From positions 36,574,501-36,638,500 of the forward strand of contig NC_087251.1 of the NCBI RefSeq assembly GCF_037042905.1: a stretch of DNA of 64,000 nucleotides, given 5' to 3'. Below, piece after piece: positions 49,500 to 58,988 of this stretch. The position numbers and the translations under genes are program-made. The DNA is from Lytechinus pictus (Eukaryota > Echinodermata > Echinoidea > Temnopleuroida > Toxopneustidae). Positions within the stretch are counted from its first letter, which is position 1. Every line of letters begins with the position of its first letter. The notes beneath the pieces are model-generated. The model saw nothing but the letters and a program-made list of their open reading frames with translations, was not told the DNA's origin and ran no database searches.

Positions 49500-49730
49500 C
49501 TGGATTTCATTTTCATTTCATTTTCATTTCGTTTATTTCCATTTTCAACAATTACAGTTTGTTTTGTACATTTTGACATATAAATAACAAAACATATTTC
49601 AAGTATCCCTGTACAAAAATTATATTCAAGATTATTACATATCAGGTTGGAAATGGAGGAGGCTGCTAAAAAGCGGAGCTTGTAGAGTGCAGCCTCCTAA
49701 TAAATATTCTTGTAGTTGCATAGCATATAA
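49500..49730 (-). mobile_element. Possible LINE 3' end fragment
   Basis: TTTCATTTCATTTTCATTTCG on + reads as a GAAAT-type tail on the minus strand, adjoining about 200 bp of non-coding DNA with CAGCCTCCT/GGAGGCTG inverted words. The tail is the only LINE-like sign. Confidence 0.25.
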
Positions 49731-50101
49731 AAATCAAAATAACAACTTGAGCATGAACCAGTTAAATTAAAAGGAAATAGGGGAAATTAAAATAGAAAAG
49801 AAATAAGAAAAAGAGAGATTAAAGGTCTCCAGAATCCAGCCCCAGCACTCACAGACGGACCTCGCTGATCAACAGGAAAACGAAAGAGATGGAAAAGTGT
49901 ACGTGACATGATAATCACGTTTGATTTTTAAAAAATACAAGATTTTGAGTGATGAAGAGTTAAATTCAATGATTATCTTGGAGAAATTTGTTTAACTTAT
50001 ATTTGAAAGAATTAAGGCTTGGTGATTCTTTGATGTTATGATTTCACATAGTGATATTCCTAATACTGAATTAATTTTCTGTTCCGACTATTCCTATTTA
50101 C

Positions 50102-50450
50102 CGTGGAAGCATCATGGTGTAGCAGTTCTGATTCTCGCCTTAAGATCAAAGGGTCGTGTGTTTGAACCCCGCGGCACCTAGCATCCTTTGGCAAGGCGTC
50201 AATCCACACTCCGCGACTCTCCATCCAGGTGTTAAATGGGTACCGGTAGGATGCGAAAGCCTATGTAGTATGCCTAGCTATTGAGTCTTGGAACTCTTGT
50301 TGGAATGCTCCCCAGGGAGTGGAGAATGTGCATATACTGTGTAGGGGCATGCAAAGGATCAGATGACCGGGGTAATAATATATCTGTAAAGCACTTAGAG
50401 ACATTGTTCTGATGTATTAAGCACTATATAAAAGCAGAGTATTATTATTA
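50102..50450 (+). mobile_element. tRNA-derived SINE
   Basis: The head carries an A box (TGGTGTAGCAGTTCTG) and, about 40 nt on, a B box (GTGTTTGAACCCC). The body has GGTGTTAAATGGGTACCGG, and the tail is GCACTATATAAAAGCAGAG followed by ATTATTATT. This arrangement is typical of marine invertebrate SINEs. It lies downstream of HTD2. Confidence 0.7.
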
Positions 50451-50780
50451 TTGTACAACGCCTACTTAGCTTGTTGTACGCGAGCAAATGGGAGGCTGAA
50501 TGTCAAACATTCGTACCGTTGCACAAAAGACGTACCATCCAAAATGTACCGTTGCACGGCTTTAGGTGACGTCACAATACGATTTAATTCATTGCGCTCG
50601 GTAAAAATGAACAATACGCGTATAAGCCAGCTGGTTAAATGCACAAGGCTGCCCAAGGTCATGTGCGCTAGTGGGATTTCGCTTTCTGCTTTCGGTATTT
50701 TTGCTCCCTTTTCATAGATTACTATAGGGATAAACTCTTTGTTTTTTCATATTTTCGCTAAATTCCGAGGCGTTGTACAA
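50451..50780. mobile_element. 330-bp element with TIR TTGTACAACGCCT
   Basis: It begins TTGTACAACGCCT immediately after the SINE tail and ends AGGCGTTGTACAA. The 88-codon open frame inside (50451-50717) has no recognised domain. Class unknown. Confidence 0.55.
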
Positions 50781-50781
50781 C

Positions 50782-50912
50782 ACAAATAGCGAATATTCTT
50801 ATTCGTGCAAATGGTGCGAGATTTCGCATCACGCCTCATTGAATAGAGCATCTTTCTTTCACCTCATGCGAAATCTCGCACCATCGCACTCATGCCTATT
50901 CGCTATTTGTAT
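50782..50912. repeat. Inverted repeat (AATAGCGAAT...GGTGCGAGATTTCGC)
   Basis: The arms of about 45 bp are ACAAATAGCGAAT...TGGTGCGAGATTTCGC at left and GCGAAATCTCGCACCATCG...ATTCGCTATTTGT at right, forming a strong hairpin. It lies between the HTD2 poly(A) signal and the adjacent element. Confidence 0.75.
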
Positions 50913-50946
50913 ATTATTCCTGAAATAGAAGAAACAGTGCACTAGC

Positions 50947-50952
50947 TTTATT
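50947..50952 (-). promoter_or_regulatory. Candidate HTD2 poly(A) signal
   Basis: AATAAA on the minus strand lies about 140 nt past the HTD2 stop and immediately before the inverted repeat at 50782-50912. This would give a short 3' UTR. Only the hexamer and its position support it. Confidence 0.45.
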
Positions 50953-51090
50953 TGCACTTATTTGCTGAATCCGTTATTTACTTCAATTGTCAGCTGGATT
51001 ATGTGAGCATGCCTCAATGTTCAGTTCACAGCATCATATAACAGTCTTCCTTATTTTGCAAATCCTCCATTCACAGTTGAAAATTTTGCA

Positions 51091-51174
51091 TCACGTTTCT
51101 TCTGAATTTGGGTTGAGTTTCTTCCTCCTGGCTGATTTGGGTGCAAGTAGTGTAGCTGTTCCAGTCATCACAAT
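51091..51174 (-). CDS. HTD2: HTD2 exon 4 and stop
   Basis: The acceptor CTATTTCAG has a good pyrimidine tract. The exon has 27 codons, IVMTGTATLLAPKSARRKK..., ending in TGA at 51091-51093. It supplies the final strand (V..G.A..L.P) and a basic C-terminal tail. Confidence 0.88.
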   Translation of the reverse strand: MVMTGTATLLAPKSARRKKLNPNSEET

Positions 51175-53816
51175 CTGAAATAGAATATTAAGAAATTAAT
51201 GAGTTAAGTCCAATGTAATTGTTGCATAATATTATCATTATTATTACCGTCATTGTCATTGTTTTTAATATTATTATTATTATCGGTTTTTTTTCGCTCG
51301 CAGTTTTTAGAAATTTTGCCCCATCCTCAACGTCTGGCCCCATCAAAATTTTTGGCTCATTACGCTACTGTCCAGTAGAATACATGCATATAGTAGCTGC
51401 CTTAAATAAATGGAATTATTATTGGCCTTTTACTTCTCATCACTACAACCAGACCTGCCAACCTCTGGGAATGAAAAACTGTATTCTGTGATAAAAAAAA
51501 CTATTTTTCCCAAAAAAGAGTATTTCATAATAAAATGCGTGGCGCACTCGCTCATCGCGGCGCTCAAGCTGCATGCAAGCTAAAATGCGCACTGCTCTTG
51601 CAGATGAAAAAAAACAAAACATTGAAACATGTGTATATCTCATCCTGGTTTTAACAAAATGATTTTTTTTTTTAAAGTTACCTGAAATTACTTTGATCTA
51701 ATAATCATATTTGTGTAAGTTTTATGAAATAGAGACATATAGAGATGATTTTTTTCAATAAATTACGATTTTGTTCAAAAAAAAAATACTGCCGTATTTG
51801 GTTGCAAAAACGCACTAAATACGCCAAAAACGTACTGGTTGGCAGGTCTGTACAACCATGACTCTTTTATCTTTCTGACCCATAATTCCCATATCTACAT
51901 ATTCACTTTAATGTCCTATCCAATATAATCTCAAAATCACATCAGGGAAGCATTTCAGAAAGCAGACAATTGTTATAAGCTACCCCAATTCTTGCATCTG
52001 ATTGGCTCAGAGCAAATCAGTTAGTGGAAAATTAGTCACTGACTACTTGTTTCATGAAAGACTCCCCAGACATGTGTGTCACAGCCTACCTCATCCCTTT
52101 CAGGAACTCGACAAGTGATGGCGCAATTCACTAATAAGCTCCTGACGTCTGTGATTTCCACCTCAGCGATGACCTCCTCACCAATGAATACTATAATGAA
52201 AACATGAAAAGTAACTTAGGACTAAGGACAATTCAAAAAATGAAAATATGCTACATTGCTACTTTAAATCAATTTTCTTATTTCATAAAACAATGAGAAA
52301 ATAAGAGCTTTGTGAAATACGTCACAGTTAAGTCTGTACTTCCCTCTATGTCCTTTCCCCTACATGTATTCCCTCATGTATACTTTGTAAAAAGAATTAT
52401 CATACATATTAGATTGGAAGCAAGATATTAAATGTTTATCTGAATTGAGTTTTACAGGAAGGTGAGTGGTCACAAATAAAAAGATCTGAAAAGCTGAAGA
52501 GTGTTGAAAAGTCTGAAAGAGCTCCCATACTTTTTGTACAGAGGAAAGCAAAAATAAGCTGAAATTAAGCTGAAAATCAAAACCAACAAAATCTGAACTC
52601 ACACCAAATTGCTTTTTAATGGTGAAGTGCCATTTCATGGCCGTACAGCAAGTCAAAAACAGCCTTTTAGCAATAAACTTGTGATATTTTGTACAAGGTA
52701 TCGAATGACATAAAATTGCTGTTGGCAACTCGCTGTGCGGGCATCGCAGGGGAAATGTGACTGCAGCATGAACAGTGTTACTCACATGGTTTTGGAAATT
52801 CAGTAGAATGAGATATGACAATGGTTCCAGGTCCAGGTAGTTTGGTTCCCATTACAGCAGATGCCAAACTATGATCAAGAACAAGATAAGAGTGAGATTA
52901 ATTTCAGAAATTTAAGATGCGGCTCATCTTATTGGCCCAATTTCACAAAGATGGTTTTGAAAACTCATTGTTGAGTCCATGGTTTATGCACATTTCCTAT
53001 ATAAATTACGCTTATTTTACCACGTATATAAAAAAATGTCCAATGCTGATGGGTGCTTTTGTCCCAGTGTGCCTAATTGAAATCTGTTGCCGTAGTTATC
53101 CACGTTATTTTATTCACGAGTCCACTAGCTGTTTTGAATTAATGAGTCAACTCTCCAGTGGACTCATGAATAAAATAGCGTATCTAACCATGGTAACAGG
53201 CGTCAATTTGGTGCACTGTGACAAAAGCGCGCATCAGCATCGGATATTTTTTATACATGTGCCCAATACGCACTAAATTGAGCGTAAATTATACAGGAAA
53301 TCTGCATAAACCATGGATTCGATTCAACCGTGGGTTTTCAAAACCACCTTTGTTCTATGGAAAACAACCCCACAAATGCTAATAACGTTACTCGTTAGAC
53401 AATGAAGTATCAGATAGAATTGACACAGATTTTTTTGTCAAGATCTAATCCCAACTTCTTTATTAAATTTGCACTATCAAAATTTCACAAATAATAAAAA
53501 TTATACGGCTGGCTAGCATCAGACTTGCTAGAGAGCATAAGACATAAATCGATCATTACCCATTCAACAAAACTCCATGAACGACAGTCCTGCCAAATCT
53601 CGTCTTAGCAGCATATTCTTCATCGGTATGCAGAGGATTTGTGTCGCCCGAGAGTTCGGCGAAGAGACGCACCTCTTCTCCGCTAAACGTCCTGGAGAGA
53701 GCGGCTTTATCTCCCTTTTGAAACCACAGCAAGACACTTGATCCTGACGCGTACATTCTTGAAAACATGATACTGCATCTTTGGATAGATTTGAAAGGGT
53801 GGAGAAGATGAGACAT
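51091..53816 (-). CDS. HTD2: Hydroxyacyl-thioester dehydratase type 2, mitochondrial (HTD2), four coding exons
   Basis: Joining 53560-53816, 52786-52868, 52090-52190 and 51091-51174 on the minus strand gives 525 nt in one frame (174 residues plus TGA), with intron phases 2,1,0 and GT-AG ends throughout. Length fits vertebrate HTD2 (about 168 aa). The N-terminus is Ser/Arg/Lys-rich without early acidic residues, as in a mitochondrial presequence. Residues 52-69 carry the hydratase-2/MaoC motif FAELSGDTNPLHTDEEYA with the Asp58/His63 catalytic pair, followed by the hot-dog helix FGRTVVHG. HTD2 catalyses dehydration of 3-hydroxyacyl-ACP in mitochondrial type II fatty acid synthesis, supporting lipoate production. 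In vertebrates HTD2 lies downstream of RPP14 on a bicistronic mRNA; no RPP14-like exon was recognised here. Confidence 0.92.
51945..52067. mobile_element. GGGA...TCCC MITE, copy 3 (HTD2 intron 3)
   Basis: Ends GGGAAGCATTTCAGAAAG and TTTCATGAAAGACTCCCC, core TTGCATCTGATTGGCTCAGAG. It ends 23 bp from HTD2 exon 3. Confidence 0.65.
52090..52190 (-). CDS. HTD2: HTD2 exon 3
   Basis: The 101-nt exon has acceptor TTCATTATAG and donor GATGAG|GTAGGC, phase 0 out. It encodes FIGEEVIAEVEITDVRS..., the beta-strand region (family pattern: (F/Y)IGE.V.A.VEV) of the hot-dog fold. Confidence 0.9.
52786..52868 (-). CDS. HTD2: HTD2 exon 2
   Basis: The 83-nt exon has acceptor GATCATAG and donor CCAT|GTGAGT. It encodes LASAVMGTKLPGPGTIVISH..., the LPGPG hot-dog segment typical of HTD2, and is in phase with exons 1 and 3. 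A longer open frame overlapping it on the same strand is out of phase. Confidence 0.92.
52934..53360. mobile_element. Large foldback element in HTD2 intron 1
   Basis: Two arms of about 200 bp face each other. Matching words include GATGGTTTTGAAAAC / GTTTTCAAAACCACC, CCATGGTTTATGCA / TGCATAAACCATGG, ATGCTGATG / CATCAGCAT, and TTTTATTCACGAGTCCACT / AGTGGACTCATGAATAAAA at the centre. The open frame 52917-53276 is produced by this element. Confidence 0.8.
53560..53816 (-). CDS. HTD2: HTD2 exon 1: presequence and hydratase-2 motif
   Basis: The ATG at 53816-53814 opens the longest frame; Met17 and Met21 are alternative starts. The exon encodes 85 codons plus two bases, ending AATGG|GTAATG. It contains the GDTNPLHTD catalytic motif. 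Confidence 0.92.
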
Positions 53817-55499
53817 GTTCCCTATAAAAGACTAAATTAACGCAGAAAACCTCAATTTAATCCGGCTCGAACTCAGATTGCAGACACAACTCGTTTCTGC
53901 GCAGACTGCCCTCTGTTGACTGATTCCGTGAATTCTAAGGGGAATTCCCGTTCCGACGCCGATCAATTATAATCAATGGTTGGAATGATGAGTTAATGTG
54001 AGAAATACAGAGATATGATAAACGAAGAGAGATTCCCACTAAATAAGTAGAAGAACGGCTTTTGTTTATGTGTGTAGATGGAAATGCCCCTGTGAAATTG
54101 CAAACAAAGATACTCGTACAGGGTACAGTCCATCATAAAGGAAAATGTTCGATATAGACTAGAGTTCTGATTGATATACTTGTGATGGAAACTAAGTTCA
54201 TGAAAACAAGGCGTCCAGAAATAAAGTGTGACTATAAAATGAATCTCGATTTAATAATAAAAGAAAATTGGGAAAATCAATTTTTATATATATTTTCTCA
54301 TTCTTGACGAAATTTAACCTTCAAAGGAAAATCAAATCTTTCAAATACTTATTTACAGGATATATGGATAAGTATTTCAACAACGAGAGATGTTTAGCGT
54401 CAGTATGAAGTAGAATTTTATAATTTGATATTGATTGCTATACCCAGAGACGATCAGCGAACTGTCACATACACTAAAAAAAGAATTAATCAACAAACAC
54501 AGAGAATATCCGGAATTTTGTTTAAAATAGATATATTCGTTGAGTCCATATAGATGGTTCACATAAATCGGAAAGATTGAATAGATTGAAAATAATTATT
54601 CAATTAGGTATGAATTGTTTAACTTGTAAAACGTATTGATGATGAAATTTTGAATTGATTAATTACTATATTCCACAAATTACTGACTAAAAATACTGAT
54701 TCATTAAACTCTAGTGACAATAAATATCAATTCAAAGAAAACAATAAATTTTTCCTTGTGTAGTTGCAAAATGAGTTGATAATGAAAATTAATCGTCATA
54801 TTTTTCTCAATTAAATTATAGGGACATTAGAAGATTTTAGTATAAATCATATTTATTTATTTTTTGCGAATGTGATTATATTAAAACGACATGTACGAAG
54901 GCAATCATGGTAAACCATTAACAAAACGACGAATGTCTACCCACAATAGCCCATTGTAATGCACTGGGGCGGAAACGAGCACACAATGGCGGGAAAATTT
55001 GAATAGCTGATGAGCAGAAGAGTTTGAATGGATTTTCCCAACTGGAATGCAAGTAGTGTCTTTGGCAATAACAATTTCCAACCTAAGCGCCACGCAGCAG
55101 AATCTAAACCGACGGCGAGGTGCTCTCAAATAAAACGGGACATCAGACAGATTTTATTTTCCTAAACTGCATATATGGTAGGAAAGGATTGAAACTTCAG
55201 AAGGTGATTTCAAACATTAGCAGTTTGCTGATAACCAGGTCAGTGAAATGATTTATCTTAATGTTCAAATAGGTATTTTCTTTAGGAACGTTTTAAAAAT
55301 GTCGCAAATAAACAGATGTTTACAAGGGTAGAGTACAATGAAGTCAGAGCATAAAAAAGTGTGTTTTTCGAGATTAACTGAAAGTTTACTTGTCAGTTCT
55401 TTACTTTATGGGGAAATTATGAGAAAAATCAAAAGAAAACAAACGTTTCTAACAAATTAGAGAGCCCCACCCTAGATATCAACCTATGAGTCATCTAGC
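53817..55499. other. HTD2 upstream region, nothing identified
   Basis: AT-rich DNA containing the presumed HTD2 promoter. I found no RPP14-like exon. The region 54900-55140 is GC-richer but has no recognisable coding content. Confidence 0.5.
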
Positions 55500-55785
55500 A
55501 GAGTCTGTCCTAACTTCCCCTGCACCCCCTCTCCCTTTCCTCTATTCTTTTGCTTCTCTTTTTTTCTCTCTTAATTCCCCTCTTCATTCATTTCCCTCTC
55601 CACTTGCTGCTCTTTCTATCTCTCTTTCCCCTTCCTTTCATTTCTACCTTCGTTCCATATTTTACTTCTCTCTCTTTTCCCTTCCTTTCTTTCCTCTCTC
55701 CATTTCCCCTTTTCTCTTCCCTTCATTTCTTTCCCCTCTTCGTTTGCACCCTTTCCTCCTTTTTCTCTCTTCGTCGGTAATAGGT
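55500..55785. repeat. Pyrimidine-rich tract
   Basis: About 285 bp almost entirely C and T on +, with few purines. It generates several spurious open frames on both strands. Confidence 0.85.
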
Positions 55786-56111
55786 ACCGATATTTGTCGG
55801 TAATCAGGGCCTCCACCCCCCCCCCCCCGGAAAAGGCCTCGCGACGCCCTTGTCTGAAGTTGGTATATTTTCAACGAATAGTGGTCCAGTGGTCATTTCA
55901 TAACTTATATGCACATCGTGCTTTGTATGCAAATGAGGGAACAGATGACGTCACCCACTCATTATTTCTTTTACAATTATGAAATATTTAATTTCAGTCC
56001 TCATTGTAATGTGAAACAAGGTTTTATTCCTCCATAAACACGTGAAATTGAATTACCATCAATGCAACATAATGTGATTCAATGATTAGTTTCCTTATTG
56101 TTAAATCTGCA

Positions 56112-56343
56112 TCGGGGGGGGGGGGGCACATACATTGACGAGTGGATACCATGCGCGACCCAAAAAAAAAACACGTAAAAAGGATGTCTTTTTCAAGATA
56201 GGGCACGTTACAGTAACGTAACGTAATACTTGTTACGGGGTACTTTTTCAGAAAATGGAAATACTTGTTTAGGGTGCTTTTCGAGACCCCATGGTCGCGC
56301 ATGGTATCCACTCGTCTATGGACGTGCCCCCCCCCCCCCCGGG
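56112..56343. mobile_element. MITE bounded by poly-G and poly-C with ATCTGCA direct repeat
   Basis: Inside a 5' G-run and a 3' C-run lie long inverted arms (GACGAGTGGATACCATGCGC at left, its partner GCGCATGGTATCCACTCGTC at right). The flanks carry the direct repeat ATCTGCA (56105-56111 and 56344-56350), a likely target-site duplication. Confidence 0.7.
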
Positions 56344-57169
56344 ATCTGCACAAATTAAAATATTTCACAATTCATGTAGTAAATGTAGAAGAACTATAGA
56401 AAGTGTGTGTTATCATCAACTTATCAGTTGCAAATGACTAGATTGTGTATTTAGTAACGTTTTGTGAAAATGAACGAAATTAAAAAAAGGAACTTTATTA
56501 TTCCGTCCAATGTGATGATAATTTCAGCGTTGTGCCTATTTAATTTTTTTTTTATTCAGATAAACTTTTTGTTGGGGAGGACTTTCCTTCGACAAAAGCT
56601 CCAGGAGCCCGTAACACAAAGCTTAATCAGCAATCATCATAGAATATTTTTTTACGATTAATTCCATTGACTACAGCTATGCTGTCATTGTCCATTGTAA
56701 TTTGTAAGTAAGTCACGTTGACTCCCGGCGTTGACTCTGATGACGACTGACGTCACTGCAGGGTTGAGATCTGGAACGTTTTTTTAGGGAAAGGAGTTTA
56801 ACAAATTGAAAAATATTCTTTTTATGAATTATTATAAAAATTAGTCGATAAGTTTATGCAAGACGTATATTCCGCACTGTGCATCAATAGAAATCAACTT
56901 AAATTGGGTTGCAGGGATCCCCCAAATTGATACGAGACATCAGATAAAAAGAAAATCAGTTACAAATATGTTTGCTTTGATTATTCCAACTATCATGGAA
57001 AACTATTGTGATCGGCTCCCGAGCCCCTTACCATAGAGGTAGCTAATTTTGAAACTGGGCAATATAATGATGAGAATCATGATCTGTTACATTATTGTAT
57101 AGAAAAGAAAAGGAGCAGGTATATGTTTAAGACTGTTTCACTTGTTTTCTTTACGTTTCTGACTTTCAG

Positions 57170-57229
57170 CGCAAGAATGAACCTGGAGTCAACCAATACT
57201 TCTATCCCATTGAAAAAGATCGCCTATAG
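57170..57229 (+). CDS. Possible small terminal exon of an unidentified gene
   Basis: A strong pyrimidine tract and acceptor (TACGTTTCTGACTTTCAG) precedes 19 codons, RKNEPGVNQYFYPIEKDRL, and a TAG. It lies in a 480-bp non-repetitive, GC-richer island (57140-57620). I do not recognise the peptide and found no partner exon; the minus strand is also open over part of the island. Confidence 0.15.
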   Translation, partial: RKNEPGVNQYFYPIEKDRL

Positions 57230-57636
57230 AGATAGTGATCATGGTGATAGTGCATATACATCCTGAGCCACGACTGGAATTTGATGTAGCCTGGTCAGTC
57301 AGCGAGGAATGGAGCAGGTTTTCATCAGGGGTTGAGGTGATGGCGGGTACAGGTGGATAGGAAAATGTTCTTTGGAAGGCATCTGTATCATTACTTTACG
57401 GTGAGATGAGGTCCGACGTCGCTTTTGACCAGCCAATCCGAGAGGACCCATCGGTTTTACCAGGACAGTAGGATGTAGATGGTGGACTTCAATCGATGAA
57501 TATACCAAGTCGTTTCTATGGTTTGAAAGTTCATCCGATGCAGTCTCATCATGGTGAGGGGTGATCCCGGGGAGTGATCAAGGATCCAGTTGGTCTTCAG
57601 CCGGCCCGAGACCGAAGACTTTTGTTACATGCCGGA

Positions 57637-58109
57637 AACCCCAACAAACATAATTGAAAGAAAAGAGGAAAATCAAACGAGCAGAACTATGAAAACTTCA
57701 TCAACATCGGATGTAAAATAAGAAAGTTATCACAAAACATTTATCGACCAATCACTATTTCTTTTGTTATGATTTTATTTCATGAAATATGACATGTCTT
57801 AATTTCTCATACTGTGAATCAAGGCTTGATTCCTCCTTGAAAATGAGGGATTTTCATAATTAAATTGTAATTCATTAAGACAATTTCTTGGCAAATCTGC
57901 ACAATTTGAAATATTCAATATTTCATTTCATAAAACACAAAAGAAATAGTGAGTGGGTGAAGTGGCCTACATCACTGATTCTCTTATTTGCATATCACTT
58001 TGTTGTGCAATGAATGCATTTTTTTTTCTAAAATAAGCATCATTATGCTCGTTTGATATTTCTCTTTATTAAAATCCACTTTTTATTTGGGGTGGACTTA
58101 TCCTTTGAA
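57637..58109. mobile_element. MITE with GGTGGACTTATCCTTTRAA terminus
   Basis: The right end GGGGTGGACTTATCCTTTGAA and inner TTGATATTTCTCTTTATT match, inverted, the decayed left end (CCCCAACAAA..., GAGGAAAATCAAACGAGCA). It contains ATCGGATGTAAAATAAGAAAG. A partial relative lies at about 55905-56035 (TGCAAATGAGGGAACAG...TTTTATTCCTCC). This style is common in deuterostome marine invertebrates. Confidence 0.5.
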
Positions 58110-58811
58110 TATTACAATATGATTCGTTGGAACAAAACAGGCCTATTTCAAAAGAAATATTTGCACGCGTTAACTTGAGCGGGGTGCAGAAAACGAAAAA
58201 AAATATATATATAAAGGAGGAAAGCAAGAAAAATCCGAATGCCGAAAGTAAAGCATAAGAAATGAAGCTTTGAGAGTTTAAAATTCAACATTATTTTAGC
58301 ACAGTCGCCTTGCTCTCTCGCAAGATTTTTCCTTTCAGGATCTCAAAAGATTTTACAGGAATTGTGGGTTAAGATTTAATCTATAACTTTGATAAAGTGT
58401 AGGCCTCTATTATTTGCCAGTTTCTGCTCCGTATATCTGTTAAAATAATAATGAAAAATACAGAACAAAGAGTTTTTGACAATCTCTACCTCTTAATTTC
58501 AATGTTTTACTTATCTATTGCTCTTTGCGCATAAAGCACAGGAAATTGCGTTTCGTGGATAAAAATTTGAATTATCCCCTGATATACAGTAAGCTTTACG
58601 TTGTCAAAAAGAAATCTTTCAAAGAAATTGCGCGTCGAGTTCGAAAAACAAAATTGTTTCAATGTTTTGCGTGTAATGGTATCTCACACAGCCTTAGTTA
58701 AGAATGAAATATGGGAGGCATATTTTCTAAAATGCGATTTCTGTTAATTCGAATTGGTATAAGTTCCTCAGCAAATGATATTTGGGTTATATTTGTGAAT
58801 TCATTATTTTG

Positions 58812-58988
58812 CCTGGGAGCCATTTCATAAGCCGTTCCTGAGTTACGGATGACTTTACACAAGACTGTTGACCTTTTCTTGTGCAAATGGTTGATCCCTA
58901 GGAAGCTGACTTGGCACTTGAAAACATGTTCCAGTCTTTTGTAAAATCGTGCGTAACTTACAAACAGCTTTATGAAACGACACCCAGG
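58812..58988. mobile_element. Foldback MITE (CCTGGGAGCCATTTCATAA)
   Basis: The 177-bp element has CCTGGGAGCCATTTCATAA...GAGTTACGGATGA inverted on the right as CGTAACTTAC...TTTATGAAACGACACCCAGG. No coding capacity. Confidence 0.65.

Noticed and set aside
52360-52821. 153-codon - frame overlapping HTD2 exon 2
   Set aside because: Wrong frame relative to the HTD2 exon, which joins both neighbours in phase.
52917-53276. 119-codon + frame in HTD2 intron 1
   Set aside because: Produced by the foldback element.
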